Assembly: GCA_903772945.1 (NCBI GenBank)
Contig: CAICTM010000513.1
Location: forward strand, 1-62,239
Direction: 5' to 3'
DNA from: Seminavis robusta
Lineage: Eukaryota; Bacillariophyta; Bacillariophyceae; Naviculales; Naviculaceae
Length of the DNA: 62,239 nt
A program made the position numbers and the translations under genes. Positions 10,462-22,272 of the stretch are shown here, piece after piece (within the stretch, counting starts at the first letter, position 1; each line of letters begins with the position of its first letter). The notes under the pieces are model-generated. The model was not told the DNA's origin. It ran no database searches and saw only the letters and a program-made list of their open reading frames with translations.

Positions 10462-13060
10462 GGTGTGAGAGAAGAAGCGTTGGAAAGAAGGAGAGTCGTC
10501 GGTCGTGCCGTTCACCTTCAAGCTGAGGTGGATGGATGATCAAGATGGAAGAACAGTTGGTTACACAGGTTCAATGTTGAGGTTGAAGATGAAGGACAAC
10601 AATGTAAAAGCAAGGTCTTTAGGAGATGCTTTTTAGGTTGTGTGGTTGAGCTCGAGCTCAATGACTTTTTGCTGGTTCAAAGTGCGGTAGAAAAACAGAA
10701 GCCGGAAGCGTTGGCGGTGTTGCCGGAGCTGAATGTTCAAGGTCTGTCGTTGATCCGCAATGCTTCTCACGGATTTCCAGTGACAATGCGACTTAGTAGA
10801 GCCTGAGGGAACATTAAATCCAAAAAGTCATAATATATCATCAATACTTGCCTTTGCTTTGTTTTTAAGATAATACTTAAAGATTGAAGGTAGTACAATC
10901 GTACTGGTACGGTACCAGTGAGAGTAAAAGGGGAATTGTGAGAAATCTAGATTTGGGCACAGCATACCCGTACCGTACCGGTACCGCTATTTGCAGCTGG
11001 TCGTATGGGTGCATTTCGCTGCGTAGATAGTTTGGTTTCTTCTTCTTGACTGTGCAGGCTAGGTGCCCACAGGTAAGCTCACTTGTCAACTAAGAACTAA
11101 ATAGAAAGCAGGGATAGGACGGGGAGTCAAAATACTAGCTAGCTAGAGGACACAAAAATATTTTAGCCTGCTGCTGGTAGATCGATTGCCCTCTCGTCCA
11201 GCACAAAGGTTCTGCATAAGTGGAGGGGGTGGTAGGTGGACCAATGTGGAGCGAAGAGCTTTGACAACCAGTCTGGAACAACCCCACCATGATTGTGTGT
11301 CCAAGATGCATTCTTGAAACTAAGGGGATAATAATGAAACAGTAGAAAAGAAAGAATGCTGACGTTGCAGAGCGCTTGTGACCACTGGGTAACTTCAATG
11401 TCAAGCCAGCAGATTTACGCAACTCCAGGCTCGCTCTTTGGTAGCGTCTTCGGATGCAGGCTGGGTCAAGTTGAATCTTCAATCCCACCCCTTTTTCTTC
11501 TTGAGTTTCAAGGGGTCGAGTTCCATGTAGTTGATTCTTCAATTCTTCAATCCCACCCCTTTTTTCTCCTTGAGTTTCGAGATGGGGATGTGGGGATACG
11601 AGAAAGCATTAGCTTTTCTACCGACTACATAAATCCTGCAACCTTCGCTGTTTCTAGTCTAGGTTTCAACGTTTCAACATCACGCTCAAAGAAAAACTGC
11701 TTGTACCAGGTAGTGGCGACTTGAGCTTGAAGTAATACTGGAGGCACCTCAAGTGCCATGCCGGTAGCTTCAATATTCAATAGCAACTTGAATACTCCGC
11801 AGACAATGGCCAGACGACCTTGCCAGGCTTCACGATGGTTCGCCACAGTTCACCATTCTTATCTTACGAACTGCGGGTGTACCAGCACGTGACGAGGTAA
11901 TATCTTGTTGCCCACACCGGTCACGGTACCACAAAGTCCTTGCGGGGAGGGAGACCAGCTCGAGATCTATTACTACGTTGAGGTAGCGCCTCAACTGGGG
12001 GGATAGTTTGTGCCACCTTGGCACAAGCTCAAGGATAAGCACCTTAAAGATTGTCCTTTACCAGTGCATGGACTGCTCGATTGCAGTGTCGCTTTGAGCA
12101 GTCCTCCTGAACGTGCTGTGGCGCCATGAGAAGGAGCATCCAGTCTCAACTCGGATGAAGCAAGCAAGTATGAAATGCCACAGTTTCAGTCGGATGGAAA
12201 CTCGTCAACTCATCCCAACTTTTTCCCCCACAAGCAGAAGAGCTCTTTGGTCAACCGATTTAGGCCAAGTGCTGGCCAAGATTCCCAGCACTGTCAACTG
12301 CCATTGTTCCAAGCCTTCTCCTTGATATTATAGCAACTTCTGGTCACTGCCATCACCACTGAACAGTTGAGTCTCGGAGACGTTCCCCTTATGAATAGCT
12401 AGTACGGGGTCCAAGGCTTCCTCCTCGATAGAGCAATTTCGTACAGTAGGAGCTGACTCCGTTTTTAAAATAGATGTTGAGTTGTAAGTTGAGTTGCTAA
12501 TGCAGGGATCGTGGAGTCAGTGTCGTCGTCGTCGCAGGTGACAGCACGCCCCCGGAACGGCGCAAAGATTGCAACCAGCAGACAATAGATGCAATGTGTA
12601 GTGCCCCTGCTCTTTCCAGTTTGGTTGAAAACTCTTCGGCGGACACGGACGAGCGAATTCCAAAGCCCACGGCTAAATGGCTGTGTCGGTAGGCTGCAAT
12701 GTACGGCATCAAATAGCGTCTTCGAACAGCTGCAATTCGATTGTTCAATGCAATTTCTTGCTCGCTGGGTCACTGATGTTGTGTTGGTAGTGTCATCAAA
12801 GTGTGTATGTGCTCCCCGAAAAACGAATCGAATCGTTTGCTCTGATTCACTAAATTTTGCTGCGTAGACCCTAGAAATGCAGGTCAGCTAAAACTGACCA
12901 CCGTGATCAAATTGTACCAATCTAATTATCTAGAGTTGCCTACATTCTTTGCTTATCACAGCCACGTGCTGGTTGTATTGATATCAGCCATGTAGCATCT
13001 GCGAGGGGTAGATTGGCTAGATTCCAGTGTTACGTATACTCAGCAACAGAGCCTCCGCGG
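10462..13060. other. large gene-free stretch
   Basis: I see no convincing coding region in about 2.6 kb. It holds the 5' flank of the WTPEEE gene and scattered GGTACCAG/CGGTACCGGTACC palindromes (10898-10985). A short direct duplication of a CTTCAATCCCACCCCTTTTT..CTTGAGTTTC segment lies at 11476-11580. Short open frames at 11.6-12.8 kb lack domain patterns. Confidence 0.5.
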
Positions 13061-14260
13061 CTAATGGGAACAGGCAGTGAAGAAGCGATGTATATCTCCG
13101 CTGATGGACGGAAGGTTCCCTGCATGTCCCCCCGTTTCGCAGAGCTTAATTTGGACCAAGTGGTCCTTGTTGTGAAGCTTTGCTTGTTTCTGTAAATGTA
13201 GTGGTTCTTCCAGCGTTAAAACAGGATCATCCCGAGAGTGTACCGTGAGAAGAGGCACCTGCAGGTCCTTGAGACGCCACATTGGGCTGAATTTGCTTGG
13301 ATCATCCGATGTTTTTAAAACTTGCTCAAACTCCTTGGCATAATAGGGTTTGACAACTTTATTCACAAAGGAATGGAAGTTCCGTGCGTGCCACCCAATC
13401 TTTCGACAATGGCAATAGCAAATCAGAAGCCAACTGTAGAACATAAACCAGATGTTCCAAGATCCTTGCGACATTCTCACAAGCATGTTCTCCAAGTCCA
13501 TGGGTGAACCAACAGTTGCGCAAGCGGCAATCAAGGTAGAACAGTCCTTTCCTTGCACTGCACAAGAAAGAACGGAAGCCCCTCCAAGAGAAACACCCAA
13601 AAGGCAAATGGACCCTGTTTCATCTCCGAAGGTACTCTTGGCGAACTTTGCCACTTGCAACAGATCTTGTCCTTCCAAAACCGTGAGAGAAAAGGGTACG
13701 TTGGGGAAACGGCGGCCCGTTTCCCCGTGCCCTCTGAGGTCGACGACAATCACATTGGCTTTCCACTTGTAGTATATCATGGACGCAAGGGAAACAATCA
13801 GAGAGAAGTAGGCGCTGTTGAACATTCCCGGCACAATAATGACGGTCATGTTTTTCTCGTTTTTTGCTCCTCCCTCCTGATGATGCTTCGCAACTTGACA
13901 TGAAAGCTCTAGGCCATTACTTGTTACAGGTACCCACACCTGAGCAAATGGAGTGGGGTATTCAAACCGGAACATCTCGATAAGAGGATTTGTGGCCTCG
14001 GATGTAAGACATGCACTCAAGTAGGGGATTGCATCGGCTGACCAAGCCACAATCGTGGCCAATGTTCCTTGAAGTTCATCCCACCACGGCAAAGGCGACA
14101 CGGATTGGACCGAAGGGCTTACTTTGACTTTTACTCGGTCCTCGTAGAAGACAGATAGCAGAGCCATGTACACCAGGCCAATTTGTATCACAATGACACC
14201 GGCCACAGCGCAAACAACGCGCTTTAATGACGCAAACACATCCTTTGTCATCAGTACCAT
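13061..14260 (-). CDS. membrane-anchored alpha/beta hydrolase (ABHD1/3, YheT-like)
   Basis: A single exon encodes 399 aa from the ATG at 14260. An N-terminal hydrophobic segment (VVCAVAGVIVIQIGLVYMAL) probably anchors the protein in a membrane. The fold is shown by MTVIIVPGM (oxyanion strand), VVDLRGHGET, the nucleophile elbow LLGVSLGGA, the acid in HSRDDPVL and the histidine in TGGHAG. The order and spacing match the ABHD1/3/YheT group, whose members cleave lipid esters such as phospholipid acyl chains. All three catalytic residues are present. The exact substrate cannot be read from the sequence. Neighbours give no pathway hint. Confidence 0.85.
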   Translation of the reverse strand: MVLMTKDVFASLKRVVCAVAGVIVIQIGLVYMALLSVFYEDRVKVKVSPSVQSVSPLPWWDELQGTLATIVAWSADAIPYLSACLTSEATNPLIEMFRFEYPTPFAQVWVPVTSNGLELSCQVAKHHQEGGAKNEKNMTVIIVPGMFNSAYFSLIVSLASMIYYKWKANVIVVDLRGHGETGRRFPNVPFSLTVLEGQDLLQVAKFAKSTFGDETGSICLLGVSLGGASVLSCAVQGKDCSTLIAACATVGSPMDLENMLVRMSQGSWNIWFMFYSWLLICYCHCRKIGWHARNFHSFVNKVVKPYYAKEFEQVLKTSDDPSKFSPMWRLKDLQVPLLTVHSRDDPVLTLEEPLHLQKQAKLHNKDHLVQIKLCETGGHAGNLPSISGDIHRFFTACSH

Positions 14261-14997
14261 GATCAATCTGTCTTTCTTGCCAACAACACCAACGAAAGTT
14301 TTTTTGTGAGAGTTGAGACTTGTGGGAACGCTATTTTCGTAGGATATCGTGCCAGTACAGCAACAGGAAAGCAGTCATTACCTGGTAGCTATTCATGCAG
14401 TTATTATGTGGACGACAATGAGAATTTGTGACGCTCGTTTCAAGATTAGGCGACCGTTAAAAATAGGCGACCGTTTAGGCGACTATTGCCGGCATTAGGA
14501 GACTATTTAGTCTACTGATTGGATTTAGGATGCCAGTGCTAGGCTTTAACGAGCTGTTGCTCGAAGAATTAGGCGATCGTCTAAAAATAGGCAACCGTTT
14601 TGGATACTCGCACCGGTTTTAGGAGACTATTTAGGAGACGCCTCACCTAAATCTCGCTTGGCAAACGTGCAACCAGTCGTGATTCATAATTAGCTTGGAG
14701 CACTACTCTAGACTAGTATTAATAATTGCCGGATCGTCCTGTTTTGCATAGCTTTTCTGTTGTCTTTCTTTCGTGGACACAGCGTGCTGATTTTCTTGAT
14801 TGATGGTTACGGTACGGTTTGCAGTCGTCTTTCCTTGAGGTTTCCGCACTACGATGTAATCTTGATTTGCCTGTGCAGGTAGACGCACACATATTCGGAT
14901 CTTTTAGGGGAAGCTCGCAAAGAACAAAGAAAACCCCTCCAACCCTGGATGCAGCACATGTACATGTATGTACTCAGTGGAAACAACAAAGAAGACA
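14261..14997. other. divergent intergenic region with tandem repeat
   Basis: This lies between the minus-strand hydrolase and the plus-strand F-box gene, so it carries both promoters. The middle holds the repeat reported at 14440-14645. No other structure is evident. Confidence 0.5.
14440..14645. repeat. two imperfect copies of a ~125-bp repeat
   Basis: The segment ATTAGGCGACCGTTAAAAAT, followed by AGGCGACCG and later TTAGGAGACTATTTAG, recurs about 125 bp downstream as ATTAGGCGATCGTCTAAAAA, AGGCAACCG and TTAGGAGACTATTTAG. The words AGGCGAC and AGGAGAC repeat many times within it. Confidence 0.6.
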
Positions 14998-15669
14998 ATG
15001 TCCAAGAGAAGCCATGATGGTGCTGTTGTTGAGGCCGCTACGGTATCCTTCTCCTGTTTGACAGAGGAGTTGCTACTGAGTGTTGCCGAGTTTCTTCCTG
15101 CAAAAGATCTCTTACAGTTTCAGTGCGTTTCCAGGGATCTTGCTGCCCTCGAGACCGACACCATTTGGAAGCAGCGCTGCCAGGATCGATGGGCACCATG
15201 GCCTCGCTTCAAGTTGGCATCGAAGCGACAAGAAGAGCTAGAAAGAGAATTTTCAAGTGTTGACCAGAAAAGCTGGAAGGTTCGCTACGGATTGGTCGAG
15301 CAGCAAGCTACCTGTACTGAACTCACAATAGATGATCTCCACAATCTTCAATGGTACTTGAGTTTTATCCTTTCGGGTGTGCGTGGAGAATCCAATACAC
15401 AGTTGATGCCTATTCGGTTCTGTCGGAACAATCATTTGGCGGTGATGGGCCACCCACCATTGCCATATCGGATTGTCCAGGACACGCCACCGTCATCGGA
15501 TCACATTCGAAGTGGTTTGCGGGGGGATCGACCCTTTTCGGATACACAGTATGTTCAGATCAGTGAATTCCCAGCCCATTTTGTTACCAGGAAACAGTCC
15601 AATGCAGAATGGATGATTGTCAATGAAAATGTATTGATTGTCAGTACGGGCAAGAGAGACTGGGCGTAG
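14998..15669 (+). CDS. F-box protein
   Basis: A single exon encodes 223 aa, taking the ATG at 14998 (MSKRSHDG). An in-frame ATG at 14968 would add ten residues. Residues about 18-62 form an F-box: LTEELLLSVAEFLPAKDLLQ, FQCVSRDLAAL, IWKQRC. F-box proteins link substrates to SKP1-cullin ubiquitin ligases. The downstream part (WPRFKLASKRQEELE and beyond) resembles the spacer after F-boxes but shows no WD40, LRR or Kelch repeats, so the target is unknown. Confidence 0.75.
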   Translation: MSKRSHDGAVVEAATVSFSCLTEELLLSVAEFLPAKDLLQFQCVSRDLAALETDTIWKQRCQDRWAPWPRFKLASKRQEELEREFSSVDQKSWKVRYGLVEQQATCTELTIDDLHNLQWYLSFILSGVRGESNTQLMPIRFCRNNHLAVMGHPPLPYRIVQDTPPSSDHIRSGLRGDRPFSDTQYVQISEFPAHFVTRKQSNAEWMIVNENVLIVSTGKRDWA

Positions 15670-16461
15670 CTACGGTACCAATACAAGTGTCGGGCTGGCA
15701 CGGTAGTACCAAGTGCGAGCACAGTATCGTTCGGGTGCCGTAGTAACCGTAAAAAACAGATTTTTCCAGTTGTTTCGCAAGGTGTAGATTGCTCAGATCC
15801 TTCTGTGTGATTCATTCATGCGACTCCTCTGAACCCAAAAGTCTGCACTCGTGTCAGATCTCTTGAGGGCCCATGCAACCATACAGCGGCATGCATCAGC
15901 GTGAGAAAAGCAAACCATATGAGGTCGGTCAGACAGGTGTAACAAGAGTTTGTCGATATATAAGGCGAAGGTGTCCATGAGAGGGTTTGTTTGCAGAGTT
16001 GCGCCAACGCGTGCATTTGGCTCTGTACCGTAGTTGCTGCTTCTAAATTACGCTTTTTTGGTCATTCGATTGCAAACCGAATCTTCAATCTGGCATCCGT
16101 GAAGGCTTTGCTTTTGAATAGGTACGAGCGCACAAGGTACACACCGCGGATCCTAAAAAACTTTTCACTCTGACCTAGCTCTAGAGGTACATGTACATGT
16201 AGTTTTGAGGAAACAAGTCTTCGTTGTCTCTTGTTTCAGGCTTCAGTCCCAAGCCCCGTTGGGACAAGATCAGTTCGGATGTGAACGACTAGCGGTATTT
16301 CACTTCCATTCATTAGCTTTGGAAGTAGCACAGGTTTGCCCATTTATATTCATACATGCAGTTCTACGATTTACAAAAATAGCTACTATACTAATGATAC
16401 AAAACTGGTACGTGCCCAGGAAGCAATGCCCTATGTGAGCCAAAAATTCCTGTTCCAACAG
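15670..16461. other. convergent intergenic region
   Basis: This is 3' flank for both the F-box gene (plus) and the MATE gene (minus). It contains short GTACATGTACATGT and CTAGCT words. No gene was found. Confidence 0.5.
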
Positions 16462-18147
16462 CTAAGCCTGACTTGCGGCTGTTCCAACATCCGTTACCAT
16501 CTGATGATGATCCGTGGATCCGTATCCATTCATCGTGACATTCGGTTGTTCTGGGTCCTTATTCCTGTGATCGTCGCCACTCCGTTCTCGCTGCATAATG
16601 TCCGCCGCAATGGCATTCCAGTCGACCTTTGTGAAGCATATCAGCAGTATGAAACTGACCAGTGCGTAGGGTGGATTCATCCAAAACCAAATGGCACTGA
16701 GTCCTCCTCCTTGTACAATGGCAAAATAGTAGGCCAGCGGGAGGCCCAGAACCACTAGTGCCACCAAACTGGCAATCCCCAGAGTCCACTGCATTCCCAA
16801 CCCGGTGGCAATGCCCGTGACAATGCCGTAAATTCCACAGTTGAAGTTCAAAAGGGCCACTTTCCACCAAATCGCTCGGCACGCCTCAATGACGTCGGGT
16901 TCGACCGTGAAGAAGGATACAATCAGATTTTGTTGATAATAGACGACCATGGACAGCAGCGCAAAGGCAATGGTACCGAAAAAGAGAGATGCCATGGCCA
17001 ATACTTGCGCTCTGGCGACACTGACGGAAAGGGTCGCCCCAATGCGAATCGTCAGACCAATCCCGACACCAATGGGCAGCATGAAAAAGACTTCGACGAC
17101 CATGTTGGCAATGGTTTGAGCGCTGAGCGGCACCACTCCCAAACTCCCGGCCATTAATACCAATATTTCCCAGTAGATCCATTCACAGGAGCACAGCATC
17201 CCTCCCAATCCCAGTCGCACAAAATGGACCAAGGGCTCCCATGCCAATGCCTCTTTCCACACATCGCGTGACAATCCCGGCCAAGACGCGCGTGAATGCG
17301 GTTGATACCGCCACAAGTAGAACCAGAGCATTGCCGTGTGTACAATGGAGAAGGACGTAATGGCAATGGCCGATCCGATAAAATCAAACCACTTTATACA
17401 CAATTCCAAACAGAGTGGCAAGACAACGAGATTGGCAATGGCTCCCACAATGACTTGGGGCATCATGAGTCCTTGCGCCGCTAAAAATCTCCACATCATC
17501 ATGGAGAGTGAATAAAATGGGAGTCCCAGCGAAAAGACTTGAAACCATGTTTTGGCCAATTCTGCCACAAGAGGATCTTGATGCAATTGTTGAAAGATTC
17601 GTTCCAGACTCGAAAACAATACGACGAGTATCGGTACCGTGACGACCAGCGACACGACAAATCCTCGAATGGCCAACAATCCCACTTCTCGGTCATTTCC
17701 AGCTCCAAATGCTTGTGGACTCAGCGTATCACTGGCACTGAGAATTCCTTGTAGCAGAGATGAAATGAACAAGTTTCCCGTCAAATTGCCCAATGTGAAT
17801 CCATCCAAATAAATGGACCCCATGCGTCGTCCCACGTAGGAGGCGGTCAATGCCGATGCCCAAATCAATCCCAATTGTAGGAATGTCTGAGGAATGGCCA
17901 AATCGAGGAGGAGTATGGCTTCTTGTTGCGTCTTTTGCCAATCGACACTGCGAATACTGAGAATGGAACATTGGGAATTCATGCTGCGACAACTCAATGG
18001 AGATGGATCTCGTCGTTCCGTATTTGTATTAGCATGATTGAGTGGAGCCTTTTCGTCGTCTTGTTGATCATTGGAAATAATGTCGTTGGTGATGATTTCC
18101 GCTTCTACCAACACTTCGTCATGGTGGCTGTTTCGTTCGCTTCCCAT
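16462..18147 (-). CDS. MATE-family multidrug and toxin extrusion transporter
   Basis: A single exon encodes 561 aa from the ATG at 18147 (MGSERNSHHDE). A hydrophilic, acidic N-terminal tail of about 75 residues precedes roughly twelve membrane helices. Typical MATE blocks are visible: GRRMGSIYLDGFTLGNLTGN, LQGILSASDTLSPQAFGAGN (the conserved D/T-L-x-x-Q-A-x-G-A motif) and the second-half counterpart IANMVVEVFFMLPIGVGIGL. These carriers export cationic organic compounds or metabolites in exchange for H+ or Na+. The size fits eukaryotic MATEs. The substrate is unknown. Confidence 0.92.
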   Translation of the reverse strand: MGSERNSHHDEVLVEAEIITNDIISNDQQDDEKAPLNHANTNTERRDPSPLSCRSMNSQCSILSIRSVDWQKTQQEAILLLDLAIPQTFLQLGLIWASALTASYVGRRMGSIYLDGFTLGNLTGNLFISSLLQGILSASDTLSPQAFGAGNDREVGLLAIRGFVVSLVVTVPILVVLFSSLERIFQQLHQDPLVAELAKTWFQVFSLGLPFYSLSMMMWRFLAAQGLMMPQVIVGAIANLVVLPLCLELCIKWFDFIGSAIAITSFSIVHTAMLWFYLWRYQPHSRASWPGLSRDVWKEALAWEPLVHFVRLGLGGMLCSCEWIYWEILVLMAGSLGVVPLSAQTIANMVVEVFFMLPIGVGIGLTIRIGATLSVSVARAQVLAMASLFFGTIAFALLSMVVYYQQNLIVSFFTVEPDVIEACRAIWWKVALLNFNCGIYGIVTGIATGLGMQWTLGIASLVALVVLGLPLAYYFAIVQGGGLSAIWFWMNPPYALVSFILLICFTKVDWNAIAADIMQRERSGDDHRNKDPEQPNVTMNGYGSTDHHQMVTDVGTAASQA

Positions 18148-18814
18148 GGTTGTCGATTGTGCTGTTTGTTTGTTGTTGGAAATTCTCGTTGTTTGTACGC
18201 TGATTGTTGCCGCTTGTGGTCTTGCTATTTCCTTCCAATACACTTCCTCGGCATTGGCTTCTGCTATCTAGCTAGCTTCAGCACAAGTGAGCACGAAGAT
18301 AGTACAGTACTGTACTCCGTCTGTGTCGGATAATGTTGATGTCCAGAGAGCCGATGACAGGGCCTTTGCTGTCGGGATGTTGCGGTGACAACAGTTGTTT
18401 GGCATAAATCTGTTGGGACGAGAAATGGCCACAGTCCACCGCCATAATTGTGTGTTCTCAACAAAAGAAAAGGCGTTAAAATGGTGGCTTTACTTTGACC
18501 AGCTCTACTGGGTTATTTCTAGTCAGTCCCGTCGCCAAAAGGTGTCGAAAACGGCTCTTTTCCCAAGAAGCTTCCGTGGGAAAGACACCCACTAGAGACC
18601 TGGCCAGCAACGAAAGATGATGGTTTCATGCAGGTAATTGATACCATACCGGTAGGAGAAGTACAGGTATTGAACAAGACTTTGGGATGGATGCCTCCAC
18701 CATGATAGAGTTTCAGTACTCTACCTACAGCGAGATAAGCTACAGCTAGATATTCCTCAATGATTTTTTTTGTGCCACCGAGGTCTCCAATGATGTGTAC
18801 ATTACTAGATATCA
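18148..18814. other. intergenic region upstream of MATE gene
   Basis: This is MATE 5' flank followed by the 3' flank of the methyltransferase gene. I see no gene or conspicuous repeat. Confidence 0.5.
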
Positions 18815-19672
18815 TTATTGCAAAACAATCTGATTCCCTCCATTGGCATTGCCGTGTTGTATTTCTAGGATGGACACTTTGTGCGTGGTCGAACCCTCCG
18901 TAACAGGAAATGGTAGTATATTGACAGTCGACAAACCTGCTTGGAGCAAAGCTCGTTCAAATTCCACAAGCTGAAAATCGTGTCCCCGAAGATTGAGTAC
19001 CCTTTGTTGGTGAGAAATGAAGCATTTCGGTTTTATTCTGGTTGGCTCTGATGATGATGATGGTGATGCACGTAACAACGAGGCAATGGTATCTGCCAGC
19101 GGTTGATGCAGCTGCGAAACATAGGTAACATCACTGCCCAGTATCAAGTCAAAACCAACAGCAGAATCCGCCAATAGTAACTGTTGGGCATGACTGGTTT
19201 CGTTCCAGTCTAGTTCGGCGACGCGGGGTAGTATATGCATAGTCTTGTTGTTGTCCCCATCAAACAAGTGCGCATTCTGATCCACATTCCACTGCAAGAG
19301 ATTCAGCAGTCGGTCACTCTTGTCGTCTTGATATTCTTCCGCGTCAAACTCGGGTGTCCCATCCACCGCATAGGGGACAGAAGGTATCACGGAGAGTCGA
19401 GGTGGCCGGTGTTCGGTCAGTGTCATGGAGCATCCCAGAGTGGCGGCGGCATAGATCCCTACCGCACCCGTCCCCGATCCCAATTCCACACACTTCATAG
19501 CATGTTGCGGTGGCAGATGGTGGGCAATAAAGTCACACAAAGCCGATGCGGCTGGCCAGATCTTTCCACCAATCACTCCGTCAGCTTGAGCGATCTTCAA
19601 GGCTGCTCCAGTACGCAACAAAGGGAGTTTCATGGTCTCTATGGCTGTCGTCTGTTGCTTGCTCCAGATCAT
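18815..19672 (-). CDS. METTL21/FAM86-like SAM-dependent methyltransferase (Methyltransf_16)
   Basis: A single exon encodes 285 aa from the ATG at 19672 (MIWSKQQTT). The family pattern is clear: GGKIWPAASALCDFI, motif I VELGSGTGAVGIYAAA (SAM binding), TEHRPP after strand 2, and the post-I/IV strand FDLILGSDVTY in place of D/N-PPY. Members of this seven-beta-strand family methylate lysines on proteins such as chaperones, valosin-containing protein and eEF1A. The acidic insert with a short Ser run (SPSSSSEPT) is not conserved. The substrate cannot be predicted. The gene is divergent from the lipase, with 285 bp between start codons. Confidence 0.85.
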   Translation of the reverse strand: MIWSKQQTTAIETMKLPLLRTGAALKIAQADGVIGGKIWPAASALCDFIAHHLPPQHAMKCVELGSGTGAVGIYAAATLGCSMTLTEHRPPRLSVIPSVPYAVDGTPEFDAEEYQDDKSDRLLNLLQWNVDQNAHLFDGDNNKTMHILPRVAELDWNETSHAQQLLLADSAVGFDLILGSDVTYVSQLHQPLADTIASLLRASPSSSSEPTRIKPKCFISHQQRVLNLRGHDFQLVEFERALLQAGLSTVNILPFPVTEGSTTHKVSILEIQHGNANGGNQIVLQ

Positions 19673-19957
19673 TGGTTTTGGTTTTGTTGGGATGGATGAC
19701 AAGGTGCGAAGTGGCAAACGTCATTCATGATGGGCCAATCACTTTGTGGCACGTTGTTAGAATGGTTTCTTTTAAAATTACGGTCAATAGCTCTTTGAGT
19801 ACCGTACCACTTCTTTTGTCCCAAACGGATGGAACGTTGCTCTTCGACAACATCCTCCAACCAACAAAAGCGGAACTCGACACCGAAGTAGAGCAAACAC
19901 AGGAAAGCAGCCATTTTATTTGGGGAGCCTCTATTAACACTGAATAGCTCTGGGCTA

Positions 19958-22272
19958 ATGAAGGTATGGTTACTTCTGGTAGTCGGCTTTTTGTACAGCA
20001 TCGATGCTGGACGAACAGCCAAAAGGGAACATTCCAAGGATGTTGAAGCGGTAGTTTCCTCCCAATCGAATCAGAATGCTACCCGTACAACAAAGTGGCG
20101 CTGGGATTGGTGGAAACTGGAATTCAAAAGCAAAAACAAAGACGACAATGAACCCTCTGTAGAGCTGAAAGGGATCCCTCCAGATCCCAAGAATGACGAC
20201 ACTAGTAGATCCAAGAGAAGAAAACGACCCAAGAATGGAAAGCAAAAGATTGCCAATTGCCGACATTTGGCCATGGTCAATTCGACCAAGCCCCAATCGC
20301 GGGTTTCCAGGCTTTGGCGAAAAGCAAACAAGGAACTACGAAAATACGCGCATCGATTCCTCGACACGAGCCATGGCAACTCCACTTCCTCCTCATTTCC
20401 CACATCATTGGATGACTCTGATGCCAAAGACATGAATTTGGCCTACGGAATGTCGGTCATGGCATCTCTGTCCTATTGGCCCTTTCACAAAAAGGGGGTG
20501 CCCGACAATCGCAGTTCCTTTGATGTCTTGACGCTCAAAGATGGGACACCCAAACCGTTATTGCGACGACGGAAACGAGATCAGGCCATGCGAATCGTTC
20601 TGTCGGGGATACAAATGACGCTGAATCAGGCACAGCCATGGCTCTCGCTGCTCCCCAAGAGTCAACAACGACAACGACAAAACAAGAACAATAGCTACTA
20701 TAGCGAACGACTCCAAAATCATCTCGAGGAACGCATCTCACGACAACAACGCTATCAGATTCAGTTGGAATATTTCTTGTACAATTGGTACGAACCAACG
20801 CCGCTGGGGAACTACCACGATACGGATTTAATCATTGCCACATCCAACAATGGAAGAACCTTGATTATTGCCTTTGCCGGAACAGCCTCCGTGCCGGACA
20901 CTGTCACCAATCTGCAAACTTTTGAATCGGTCCAACATTCTCGGTTGTTCCACAACGACAACCAGACACTGGAAGGATCCATTCACAGAGGATTCCTCAA
21001 TGCCTACTCGCGGGTCGAGCGAGGATCCATTCTCAAGCTTTGCGAAGATTCCAACTGCACACCCTCCCTATCGGCATTGCATCCACGGTACAGTCATTGC
21101 ACTGCCGAAACCTCCCCGGCACCGCCGACCGAGAAGGATTTTGATCAATACGATATCGATGCCGAACGGTGCAAAGAGGATGCCCTTCTCAATGCGACCG
21201 AGGTACCCGAAACAACACAACATCAAGAAGAGGAATCGATTGTCCGTAAAAAGGGACGGCGTGGATGCAAAGTCAAAAACAAAAAACTCATTACCATTCT
21301 GCGAAAGCTTACCGTGGACTACCTGACAACACCGGGGCGGTCCGTGTTGCTGACGGGACATTCCCTAGGGGGCGCCCTGGCTACATTGCATGCCCTCGAT
21401 ATCATTATCAATTTCCCGCATGTGCCAGTGAACAAGTTGGAGTTGTGGTACGGACTATTAGCAATCCAAGCCAGCCGTTTTTCACCCCTCCTCAAACCCT
21501 CTCTTCTCATTGTACCAGGACATTTGGCGGTGCCCAGGTCTCGGATAATGCCTTTTTGGAATCGGCACTCTCAAAAGCACCAAGGCTGCGTCACTTTTTG
21601 CAAGAAGAACACATTGCCGCAAATCCGATGGGTGTGCTCGGGAGTAGCCAGAAAGGCGGGTCCAGATTTCATCGATTTGTCAGTGAGTGAAAGCATTCGT
21701 CTTTCCAAAGGTTGTGTATGTTTTGTATGCTCGTTTGAAAGGCCAGTGTTAACTTCATTCGTTCGCGCGCTTTCTTCCTCTCAGCCGTGTCCGATGATTG
21801 CAAGGTGGATTTCGTATCCACAGTAGCACAAAGTCTTCTGGCCCCTCACAATGAACGCAACATTCACGGCAAAACAGCCCGGAGGCTGGGTGGAATCTTG
21901 GGTTCAAGGGTCGTTCATCTGACGGAGCCTCATTACTTGCTCACTCCTGACCAGTACGACGTCATTGACGAAGAGGAAAACGACGACAATCCACAAGATG
22001 ATTCCACACAATACCTTGACAAAAACTCAGTACTATCGTCAAAACAACAACAGCACGAGAAAGAAAATGGCAAAGTGCCGGATAGCAGCAAGACAACTGC
22101 ATCGCCAACAGTCAAGCCCTCGTCCACACGGTCAACACTGGCCGCGCACTCCACAGCCAATTATTTGAAAGGGATATCACGAGAATCAAAGGACCATCCC
22201 CTGTCGACCGACCTGCCCGAAGAGATTCGTTCTTTCATGGGAGAAATCAGTTGGCAAACCGCTACCAGCTAG
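19958..22272 (+). CDS. secreted class 3 (alpha/beta) lipase
   Basis: Three exons are predicted: 19958-21447, 21519-21682 and 21785-22272, giving 713 aa. Introns are 71 and 102 bp (GTACG..CCAG, GTGAG..TCAG). An N-terminal signal peptide is likely (VWLLLVVGFLYSIDAG), followed by a basic linker. Family motifs are LIIAFAGTAS (oxyanion region), HRGFLNAY, and the nucleophile elbow VLLTGHSLGGALATLHALD near residue 467. The first join gives KLELW-TFGGAQVSDNAF, where class 3 lipases read TFGxPRVG. The second gives FV-TVSDDCKVDFVSTV, the region of the catalytic Asp; the His may be in RVVHLTEPHY. Such enzymes hydrolyse acylglycerols. The C-terminus is Ser/Gln-rich and not conserved. A large charged insert separates the two catalytic halves. 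Confidence 0.85.

Noticed and set aside
11625..12325. Possible coding region between 11.6 and 12.3 kb
   Set aside because: Several short frames exist on both strands, but none has a recognisable domain, a consistent frame or splice links.
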